From Pseudocercospora fijiensis CIRAD86 (taxonomy: Eukaryota; Ascomycota; Dothideomycetes; Mycosphaerellales; Mycosphaerellaceae), in the NCBI RefSeq assembly GCF_000340215.1, contig NW_006921549.1, forward strand, positions 566,001-630,000: a stretch of 64,000 nt of DNA. Direction: 5' to 3'. Made by a program: the position numbers and the translations under genes. A model generated the notes under the pieces. That model saw nothing but the letters and a program-made list of their open reading frames with translations. It had not been told where the DNA came from and did not search any database. Positions 1 to 9,379 of the stretch are shown piece after piece (position 1 is the first letter of the stretch; every line of letters starts with the position of its first letter).

Positions 1-1405
1 ACTATTCGCTAGAGTAAGGGAGGTAGTTACGGTAGTAGTAATAGGATTAGGAGGAGAAAGTTAATAGCTATTTATTACGTTATACTACTAGCAAACAAGG
101 TAGGGATAGTGTCTAGAGGTACTATCTTTAAGTAAATATCTTTTACTACCGGATCTATAAAGTCGTCCTTACTATTTAAAAATTTCTTATAAGTAAAGGA
201 TATATTGCCCGTATTTAAGTTCTCGAAGTTATATAAGCAAGTAGTAATAGACTCTATATTTATAGAACTAGGCGGATATCCTATACTTATAGTAGGAGTT
301 AGTAGATAGGGACCTTTAAAGGAACTAATAGCTCTAGGTCTAAATCGTCTTAAATTAAGTAGATAGATTTAGATTTAGATTTAGCTTAAGAAGGCTAAGC
401 CCTTAAAGTACCTACTAGCTTTAAAAATAATCGGTATAGGTAGTAATTATAACCGAATAGGACGTTTATAGGTACTCTAATTAATATAGCGAGGAAACGC
501 TAGTAGGAGGTTAGGGCGTTAATTGTTATCTAGGGAGTAAGGATTAAAGCGAGGGTAAGCTATACTATTACGTTAAGATTAAGCTAATATAGGCTCTCTA
601 TATTTTTATAAATTCGAGAGGTAGGTCGCGGCCTTTCTTACTATAAGGGTACTAAGCTTTACTAATTTCCTTTCTAGAGAGATAATAGTCGGCGTCCTCG
701 AAATAAATAGTACGATTAGCCTCTACCGCCGACTTCTTTACTTTCTCTCCCTATAATAATAAAGCCTAAGAGACTTTATTATAGTCCCTATTTTCCGCAA
801 ACCTAAGAATCTAACTAGGTAGTACTAACGCCTTACTTATAATACTTCCCTAGTATTCGGAGGGTAGTTCGTATTCTTCGTCGAAATAATCCTTAAAATC
901 TATACTAAATTATACTAGAAGATCTACGTTCTTAGGTATCTCCGAAAGTACCGGCTAGATAAATACGGCTATAACCGAGTTAGGTATTAGCTTATAATTA
1001 GCTATAAGGCGAGCAATCTTAAGCGGTATAATTACTCCTACCTTAGTAGCTTTCGTACTACTACGCTTCTTCCCTTCTATAATTTATTTTTCCTCGAATA
1101 ATAATATAGTTTTCTATCTCGATTAACGTAGCGGCTATTGTCCTCTAGCTATTAATATTTTTCTTATTAAACTTCTTTTTTAGTCTCGAAAGACACTATA
1201 AAGATTCTAAGACAAATATACTTCGTCTTCTAGTAGTTATATAGTCCTAGGGCTTTCTATACCGATAGTATCTTACTTAGCTTTCTTCTCTCTTTCCTAA
1301 ATCTTACTTAGCTTTTCTTCGTTACGATTATAACCTCTACCGTCGCCTTTACTCTTATTACAACTTCTATATACTATTATAGCGTTATCTTCGCTCTATA
1401 CTTCT
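1..1405 (-). pseudogene. RIP-killed reverse-strand reading frame, downstream part
   Basis: Read on the minus strand, this stretch gives long coding-like runs broken only by TAG/TAA, in a consistent frame from 1405 to about 700. The readable part is acidic and lysine-rich. Nearer position 1 another stop-poor run of about 70 codons appears. The frame continues across the Ty3 element into 8836-9280, so this is the distal part of a gene interrupted by that insertion. I recognise no domain. It may be an accessory gene of the neighbouring Mutator-like element, or part of another transposon or a host gene. Confidence 0.5.
1401..1405. repeat. 5-bp target-site duplication, left copy
   Basis: CTTCT directly precedes the 5' LTR and recurs directly after the 3' LTR, as expected for Ty3/gypsy integration. 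Confidence 0.9.
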
Positions 1406-1569
1406 TATTACGGGCAAGCCCTTTACGAGCTAGCAAACATATAAAAGCCGGCTCGGCCCGTACCGAGCCTTAGCACCTCTAGAGTCCTATTTAAACACTT
1501 AGTCCCTACGACCTCTTAGATAGTTGTTCGCGACCTCGTAGTTACCTCGAATATAAGGTCTCCGTTACA
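1406..1569 (+). repeat. 5' LTR (164 bp)
   Basis: It matches 8672-8835 along its whole length. It starts with TA (TG in an intact LTR) and ends in CA. A TATA-like ATATAAAAG lies near 1439, followed by a 7-bp inverted repeat GGCTCGG/CCGAGCC (1450-1469). It differs from the 3' LTR at 10 sites, all transitions, and is the less mutated copy. Confidence 0.94.
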
Positions 1570-2039
1570 TTTCGCGAACTATATACTTATAGAACACTAC
1601 TATATTAGTATCGCGTATCTAGCCTATTCGAAACTCGTATCCGAAAACCGTATTCGAAACCGTACTCGTAAGCGCAGTTCTATAAGAAGGTAGACTCGTA
1701 TATATATACTCGTATACTCGTATATCCGTACTCGTAAGAAGCAGTCCTATAAGAAGGTAGACTCGCTCTATCCGTACTCGAAACAACCTCGCCGCTCGAA
1801 TATAAAGGAGAGCGTAGTTCTATCGCTTAATTATACCTTCGCAACCGACGCTATAGCGCGCCCTAAGTAGCTACGCTATCGGCGCGTTACTCGGGAATCC
1901 GCATTGTTTACTACGCCTAATAAGGAGACTTAAGGAGCTCCTAGCGCGTTCCCTCCTAATTAGTATTAAGAGCGCGAGAAAGTTGTCCTCGAGAAGCTAC
2001 CGGAAGGACCCGAAGAAGAGGTAGGAAATCGTATAAATG

Positions 2040-3920
2040 TCTTATACCCCGATCTTCTAGAGCCGATATTTAACTTGTCTAAGCTCGTTTATAATGCCTA
2101 TATCCGCAAATAATGCCTATATCCGCAAAGATAATACGACTAGCAATCTCGAAGTAGCTATCGACTTTAAAGCAGTCGATAAGTCCTAGGCACCTATAAT
2201 AGTAACTATCCCCTTAAAGAACCTATAGAAGCTAACCGTAGAACAACTTGCCTCTATTACTTTATAATAACCCGAATCGATATATACGATCCTACGGCAA
2301 CTCGAGCTCGACTTCCGTAATACGGTTTATAAATACGGCGTCCTCGTAGAAGCTAATAAGATTAATAAGGCTAAGTTTAAAGAAGTAAATAGCAAGGTTA
2401 AGTATATATCTATTATAGCCGAGAAACTCTAGAAAGAGATAGAGTCCTATAGAAAGATATTAAAGAGCAATCTAACTACCTTAGATATTAAGCGATATAA
2501 GTAGTATTACGCTAAGTACCGCCGAGTTAGAAAGAATGCGGAAGTAGTAGTAAAGGAAGTATAATTAAAGCTTCTCGATGCTAAGAGCAATATAGCTCGA
2601 CTATAGAGTGCACTCGACGCTATATCTAATCCTAATATACCTACTCTATAAGATATAGCAGATCTATACGTAAAGATTAGCTAACTCGAGAACAACCTCG
2701 TAGATACCTAGTAGTAGCGTAGCCGCCTATCCTTGCGTAACAATTCGCCTCGTAACCGTCGGTCCTCTATCTCTCGGTCTCTATCGCGTAGACGCCGCGG
2801 TAGTCTACTACCCCCGCCGCCCGATAATAATAGTAGCGATGCCGGTAAGGGAGATAAGCCGCTACCCGTTAATCTTACTAGTAGAGGTAACGATCTACCT
2901 AATCTATCCTCTTCCGACGACGACTCCTCTAATAATAGAGGCAAGAAATCTAAGAAATCTAAGAAGTCTAAGAAGTCTAAGAAGTCTAAGAAGGATAGGA
3001 AGATTAAGAAATCGAAGTCGGCGAAGGATAGCGATAGTAGCTTAGATAAGGAGGATACTATCGACCCTATTAAGTACGATCCTATATTACACGATACGTT
3101 TAAGACCTCTCGTAATATCGATAAGCCAACTAAGTTTAAGGGAGATCGCAACGAGAAGGGTTAGATTATTAGGATTAATCTTAATACCTAGTATACTACT
3201 CTTAGTACTAAGCTTAGAGTAACTCGTTTCTGCGATATATCGTTAGTATTACGCTTTATCTACGGCTACACCGATCCTAATAGACTTATATATAAGATGC
3301 TTAAGCTATACATTCTAATAGTCCTACTACGTAAGGATCCGACTACTTTATCTAAGCCGTTTAAATCCGTTCGAGAGATATTCGACTTTATAGATAAGCA
3401 CTTTACGGAGCATAACCGTATCGAGAAGGCTTAAGACTCGATAGATATACTAAAGTAGGGAGACTCTAAGAACTTTAGCTCCTTCTATACGAAGTATTAG
3501 TAGTACGCCGCTCGTATCCCCTTATTAGACGACGCTTATAGTAAGAAGCTAGCTATACGTCGCCTTAAGAAGAAGCTCAACTTTAAGTACCGTATACGAC
3601 TCGCTATAGAACTATACGACGACGAGAATAAGCTTGCTAAGCTTTACTAGGGCATCGAGTATAAGCTTAAGCGCTTAGAGATCGACTTTCTACGTAAGCC
3701 TCCTACTAATAATACTATAAAGAAAGCAGCTAATATAGCTAAGAAGGCGGCTAAGGCAGCAAAGAAGAATACTACGAAAACGACTACAAATGTACTACTA
3801 GCTAGCAACGCTCCGCTACTAGGTACCGCCGCTACTACTTACGTAGCTATTGCCTTAACTATCTCCGCCGAGGCCCCTCGTAGCCGCTCGCCTAATACCG
3901 GTAAGCCGCTTAAGCCGTAA
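2040..3920 (+). pseudogene. Ty3/gypsy gag, RIP-inactivated
   Basis: The longest surviving open run is 2733-3164: an Arg/Ser-rich stretch, an acidic Ser/Asp stretch and a lysine-rich 9-bp repeat (AAG-AAG-TCT type, about 2943-2992). After TAG codons the same frame continues from 3381 with a capsid-like segment starting FDFIDKHFTEHNR and running to about 3700, as in retrotransposon Gag capsid domains. A basic Lys/Ala tail follows (about 3720-3780). No CCHC zinc knuckle is visible, but Cys codons are a main target of RIP, so its loss would be expected. The start codon cannot be placed. Confidence 0.75.
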
Positions 3921-4199
3921 AGCGAGCGTTCGGAGGAATTTAAAACTCTACCTACGATAACCCTAGAACTTCGTACCTAATTCGTTACCTCTAGTACTTA
4001 TATTCGTTGCCGTCGCTAAGGCTATTCCGCTAGAGAGGCTACTTGCCCTCTTAACGAGTTCGAGCGCCCTACTTACTATCGCAACCCTCCTAGCGAAGGT
4101 TAGGGAAATGCTTAGACTACTACTTAAGCGTAATAAGTAATAGTCCGATACCGGATGTATTGCTAATACCCCCTCTATATAAACCGAAAGCACTCTCGT

Positions 4200-7100
4200 T
4201 AAAAGCGTCTATAGAAGAAGAATCTAATAGTTACGCTTTGCTATACTCCCTTCCTCCTATTTCCCCCTACTTTATAGTTTATAGCAAAGTTAGTTAACGA
4301 ATAGTAGACGTACAAGATGCTAAACTCTTCTTAGACGATAGCGCTAATACAGAATATATCCGAAAATCCTTTACGCGTAAACACAATATTCGTATATCTA
4401 CGATCGCACCTATCCCTCTAGGTCTAGCCGACGGTAGTTAGGCTACTAAACTTATTAGAGAAGTATATATAGTAAACACGAACATCGGAGATTATACCGA
4501 GCAAATACGATGCTATATAACCGAAGACCTCGAATACGATATAGTATTAGGTTATAGCTAGTACGCTAAATACTAACCTCGAAAGAACTAGAGGGAAGGA
4601 ACCCTTATATTCGATAATCCCTCCTACTAGGAACACTTATAGTATACGGAAACTATTACAGTCCCTATAATCTTACTAACGTCTCGAGTAATACGAACTC
4701 CTCGTTATAAGGACTTCCTATCGAGACCCGATATTACTAGACTAGATATACCTATACCTATAACTATTAGCGTAGAACAAATAGGATCTCCTATTCGCTA
4801 GATAAACCTCGTAGCATTAAGTAGGCTAAGCCTCGAAGAGGGTACGGAAATTTATACGATATAGATTAATCCGCGCGAGACGTATTTATCTAAGTCAGCT
4901 ATAGACCCGGTTACTATATATACCCTATTAGCTTACGCTATAACGGTACGGCCTGTCTAGAATGTATCTAGGAACGCTGCTTTTGCTTATATAATATTTA
5001 TCGCACCGGCGGAGTATAAAGCGATTCAATTAAGCAATAACGCTATATCTATAGGCGATTACGAGAAGTTTATAGCTAAAACTAAGGCCGAATAGGACAA
5101 TATAGAGGAAGTATTACGCAAACTTCCGAAGAGATATTATTATCTCGCTAAGCTGTTTGTACGGCGAGAAGCCTCTAAATTGCTACTATATCGCCTAGGT
5201 ATAGATTATAAGATTATTACTAAAGGCGACCCGCTATATAAACGACCTTACCCGATATCTGCTTTAGAAAACGTAGTCGTAAAGAAGTAGCTCGATAATT
5301 AGCTCGAGAAAGGCAATATATAACGTAGTAACTTACCGGCTACTTCGCCTATTATAATCGTTAAGAAGCCCGGTAGAGGATTATATATATACGTCGATTA
5401 TTAAGCCCTTAACGAGCTTACTATTAAGAGTCGGTATTCTATCCCTCTTATCTAAGATATACTAAACCGTATTAGTAGTAAGAAGTTCTTTACTAAGCTC
5501 GATGTTATCGTAGCTTTTAATCGTATCCGTATAGTAGAGGGGTATAAATAGAAAACCGCCTTTACTATACGATATAGTTAATTCGAGTGCTTAGTAATGC
5601 CGTTTAGGCTATACAACGCACCCGGCACCTTCTAATTATATATTAACGACGCTCTCCGCGACTTCCTCGATAACTTTATATCTACCTACCTCGACGATGC
5701 TTTAGTCTTCTTAGATAATAAAGAAGCATACTATTAGTATATCGAGAAGGTTATAAAGAAGCTCCTCGATACTAGCCTATAGCTCGATATTAATAAATAC
5801 GAATTCTACGTTTAAGAAACGAAGTACTTAGGCCTAATTATCGGTAAAGATAGTATACGAATAGACCCCGAGAAAGTAGCCGCTATTTAGGAATAGGAAG
5901 CTCCGAAGAATATTAAAGACGTACTCTCCTTCCTCGGGTTTACTAACTTCTACCGGCGCTTTATCCGCAACTTCTCTCGTATTACGTTGCCTATAACCTA
6001 GCTTATCCGTACTAAGGAAGCTCTACGGTAGGACTAGACACTACAGTATTAGAAGGTATTCGAAACCCTAAAAGAAGCCTTTATATAGGCACCGGTGCTA
6101 GCTTACTTCTAGCTAGGGTTAGAAACAGTGTTAGAAACTAATGCCTCTAATTTTGTAATAGCCGTAGTATTGTCGTAAAAAGGAACCGACAATGTCCTTC
6201 GCCCTATTATATACCTGTCTAAGAAGATAAATCCTTAGGAATGCAATTATAATATCTACGATAAAGAACTTATAGCAATCGTAAAGGCTTTCGAGGAATA
6301 GAGACTAGAGCTAATAGTATACGAGTTTATAGACAGTACGGAGTTTAAGAACCTCTACGATACTAAAGGCAAGCCTATCCTCGTATTGTTAGATTATAAG
6401 AATCTAGAATACTTTATAACTAGCAAGCAGCTGAACCGACGACAGGTATAGTAGGCTAAGTTCTTATTATAGTTCTTCTTTAAAGTTGTCTATCGACTAG
6501 GTACTTAAGGCACGAAGCTAGATACTTTAATACGCCGCCCGCAAGATAAGCTACAAGATAACTCTAACCCTCGGCTAGCTTAGCAGATTCGTACGATCTT
6601 AATACCTAACCGGCTAGTTATAGCTACAATTACTACTACGCCTAAGTCTTAACCTTACTAAGATTTAACGCTCTTAAGTAGCATCCGGAAGGCGTATATA
6701 AGTAATAAAGCTAAAGAGATAGTAATATAGTTATCTAAACGCAAGCCTATTAGCATCTTCCGCAAATACTATATAAATAAACAAGACGCTACTAAGATTA
6801 GGGGGTTAGTATACCTTAAGAATTGCTATAGAGGCTACTACGTATTTATTCCTCCCGGTAACTACGACCTATATAACGCAGTATTGCGTACGTACTATAA
6901 TGCTCCTAGTGCCGGGCATTTAGGCTATACTAAGACGTTCGATTTAGTGTCTCGAAACTTTATATAGCCCGGTATATCCTAGTTCGTACGCGAATACGTA
7001 TAACGATACTATACCTGCCGCACTATAAAGCCTAATTAGACTTAATACCCTAGCCTCCTACGTCTAATACCGATACCGTTTAACCTATAGGATAAAATCT

Positions 7101-8230
7101 CGGTCGACTTTATAGTATAACTACTACCTTCCGTAGGATTATACGATAGCTAGATATATAAGAATATATATACAATTACTAATCGTATAGCTAAGGGAGC
7201 GTACCTTTTGCTAGTCCTATCTATAGAAGCCGAGTATATAGCCTATGTCTTCCTTAAATACTATTACCCGTACTACGGCCTCCTAGTCGGGCTAATATCG
7301 GATCGTAGACCCTAGTAGGTATCGGCCTTCTAGAGACGCTTATACTAGTTACTCGGTATTAAATAGCGCTTGTCGACCGCCTTCTACCTAGAGATAGATA
7401 GTTAATCGGAAAATACGAATAAGGAAGTTAAGAAGTATATTCGTGCTTATATTAACTACGCTTAGGATAACTAGGTAGATCTCTACCCGCTCGCAGAAAT
7501 AGTATGCAACAATTATATATCTAAGACTACTAGTATATTACTATTCTATATAGAGAAAGGTCGATATCCTCGGATTAATCTTAACCTTAATCTCCTAGTT
7601 AAGCTCCTACCTACGAAATAGCGGCTAGACGTAGTAGCGGCCGACCGCTTCGCTAAGCGTATAGTAGAAGTTTACTCGTATCTTCGAGAATAGCTAAATC
7701 TCGCGTAAGTTATATAAACTAACTATACTAATAAGTATAGAACACCTGCTCCCCGGTACGCTATAGGTAATAAGGTCTATATTAGCACCGCGAACTAGAA
7801 GACTACCCGACTAACTAAGAAGTTCGATATCCGATAGTTTAGTCCGGTTACGATTACTAATAATCTTAACGGCGTATATAAGGTCGACCTACCTATACGT
7901 ATCCGAGTATATAACTCTTTCTATCTACGCTACCTCCGACTATACTACGGTAATTATGCCGTACGCCCGCTATCCCTTAAAGTTATAGGCGAGGATAATC
8001 GACCGTAGGATAAGTATAAGGTAGAACGAATACTAGATTCCGGAGGAAATAGAAAGGGACTAAAATATCTAGTTTAATAGAAAGGGTACTTAGATACAGA
8101 GGCAACGTAGGAGCCCTCTAAGGTAGTAATTAAGAATGCGCACGCATTAGTTATAGACTTTTACTATAACTACCTAAACAAGTCTAAACTAGCGAACTTC
8201 TAGCCGCCGAAGGACTAGATACCGTACGAG
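4200..8230 (+). pseudogene. Ty3/gypsy pol with chromodomain, RIP-inactivated
   Basis: All domains share one frame. The aspartic protease site reads LFLDDSANTE (about 4325-4354). Reverse transcriptase shows FTKLDVIVAF (5489), the conserved MPF turn (about 5600) and the catalytic YLDD box (5687-5698). RNase H shows ETNAS (6134) and later YDKEL (about 6260). The integrase zinc region has AGHLGYTKT (about 6911). The integrase core keeps all three acidic residues, Asp at 7106, Asp at 7301 and Glu at 7409, with 35 residues between the last two. A C-terminal chromodomain runs from about 8021 to 8140 and ends EPSKVVIKNA. Inactivation is only by stops and substitutions, so the frame is well preserved. 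Confidence 0.92.
8021..8145 (+). other. Chromodomain segment of the Ty3 integrase
   Basis: In the pol frame this reads ERILDSGG, then a KGLKYLV core, then EATxEPSKVV with a stop at the usual Trp position. That is the standard arrangement of a chromovirus integrase chromodomain. In this family the domain is thought to guide integration to heterochromatin. This copy is dead, and aromatic-cage positions are among those altered. Confidence 0.8.
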
Positions 8231-8649
8231 GTAGTAGAGTCTGTTATAACTAAGCCTATTAATATTATTATCGGCAGCGACGCTATAACTAGCTTAACTA
8301 ATACTCGTATTATACGCTTATATACCCGTACGACTATCTAGTCTTCTACGCTCTATAAAGGGGGTCTCGTACCTGCTTAAAGTAAGTATCGTAGCGAGAA
8401 TACTAGAGTTACTACATTCTTAGAAGTGTCTACAAACTTATTAATATCTTATAGAATAGGCGACGTTGCCTTAGGTAAGGATACTACGCGGAAGGCGCGG
8501 TTAGTCTTAAAGGAAGGAGACATTAACGCAACGTCGGTGCCTACTAGCGCGTAGAACGTTACTAGCGTTATAGATAGCGCTATCTAGAGCCTAATAGAAG
8601 TAGCTTATTTAAAGGAAAATATGTTGTCGCCGCGTAGAAGCGATAGTTT

Positions 8650-8668
8650 AAAAGGGGGGGGAGGGGGG
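8650..8668 (+). other. Polypurine tract
   Basis: A run of four A then G-rich purines lies 3 bp before the 3' LTR, the place where plus-strand DNA synthesis of an LTR element is primed. Confidence 0.85.
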
Positions 8669-8671
8669 TAA

Positions 8672-8835
8672 TATTACGGGTAAGCCCTTTACGAGCTAGC
8701 AAATATATAAAAGCCGGCTCGGCTTATACCGAGCCTTAGTACCTCTAGAGTCCTATTTAAACACTTAGTCCCTACGACCTCTTAGATAGTTATTCGCGAC
8801 CTCGTAGTTACCTCGAATATAAGGTCTCTATTATA
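8672..8835 (+). repeat. 3' LTR (164 bp)
   Basis: Full-length partner of 1406-1569. At all 10 differing sites this copy carries the T or A expected from RIP, including two CG to TA double changes. It starts TA and ends TA. The stem GGCTCGG/CCGAGCC is kept while its loop has changed. Confidence 0.94.
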
Positions 8836-8840
8836 CTTCT
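8836..8840. repeat. 5-bp target-site duplication, right copy
   Basis: CTTCT follows the 3' LTR and matches 1401-1405. Confidence 0.9.
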
Positions 8841-9280
8841 CCTAGATCGCGACTACGATTATAATCGCTATTATTACTACTACTTTTAAACGCTACCGGA
8901 GCGCTATCTTTACTATTGCTAAAAGCCGCTACCGGCCGACTATCTAGTGTCTTATTTGCCCGGATTCCTAGTTTAGCGCAATTAGTGCTTAATAAAGTCT
9001 CTCTATAGAGGCGTATAAAGTCCTATACTAGCGTCCGAGCGCCTAACCTACTATAAGCTAGGGCCGTAGACCTTGTAGAGCGGCGGTCGGTATAGATTGT
9101 ATACGCTTCCGCTCTAGCGCGTCTACGCGCCGGTCTTTATTTAGGTTATTATTTTCTACCTCGCTATCGCACTTTACTATCGCTATTTTAACTATTCCGC
9201 TATCGTTTCTATCTCTTCTATTATTTAAATTATGCCTTTAATCTCTTCTAATACTATATCAATTGCTAACTATCTCGGAG
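8836..9280 (-). pseudogene. RIP-killed reverse-strand reading frame, upstream part
   Basis: Minus-strand translation from about 9,280 down to 8,836 gives a coherent frame whose stops are TAG/TAA, rich in Arg, Leu and Ser/Asn near the insertion point. If one CTTCT copy and the Ty3 element are removed, the same frame runs on into 1405 and below. The 5' end faces the Mutator-like transposase, so the two genes are divergent with about 100 bp between readable parts. Product unknown; no family recognised. Confidence 0.5.
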
Positions 9281-9379
9281 GAGGTAGGGATAGTATACTA
9301 GCGTCGTAGGTATAGGGTAACTTCGCGCTAGGTATAAGATTGCGACGAGAGCGGAGCGCGGTCGGAACGCTAACTTTTC

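Larger units (their letters stand above)
1406..8835 (+). mobile_element. Complete Ty3/gypsy chromovirus LTR retrotransposon, RIP-inactivated
   Basis: The element is 7,430 bp with two 164-bp LTRs, a 5-bp CTTCT target duplication, a purine tract before the 3' LTR, and recognisable capsid, protease, reverse transcriptase, RNase H, integrase and chromodomain in that order. This order and the C-terminal chromodomain define the chromovirus branch of Ty3/gypsy. Gag reads in the frame of 2733. Every pol domain from protease to chromodomain reads in one other frame, shifted by -1, with no indel in about 4 kb. All visible damage is RIP-type transition. No clear primer-binding site was found after the 5' LTR, perhaps because it too is mutated. 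Confidence 0.95.

Noticed and set aside
2708..3151. Minus-strand Leu/Phe-rich ORF of 147 codons with repeated FLDFLDFLD
   Set aside because: It is the complement of the lysine-rich repeat in gag. The plus-strand frame has the capsid segment and the element's direction.
2300..8200. Reassigned stop codons (TAG/TAA read as amino acids) because long frames run through many stops
   Set aside because: The stops fall where Gln or Trp are expected and coincide with loss of CA and TG. Genes at 27-40 kb use the normal code. RIP explains it fully.
8650..8668. G-quadruplex regulatory site
   Set aside because: The position three bases before the 3' LTR makes it the polypurine tract of the element.
1406..8835. 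Dating the insertion by LTR divergence (10 of 164 sites)
   Set aside because: All differences are RIP-type transitions, so they do not measure time.
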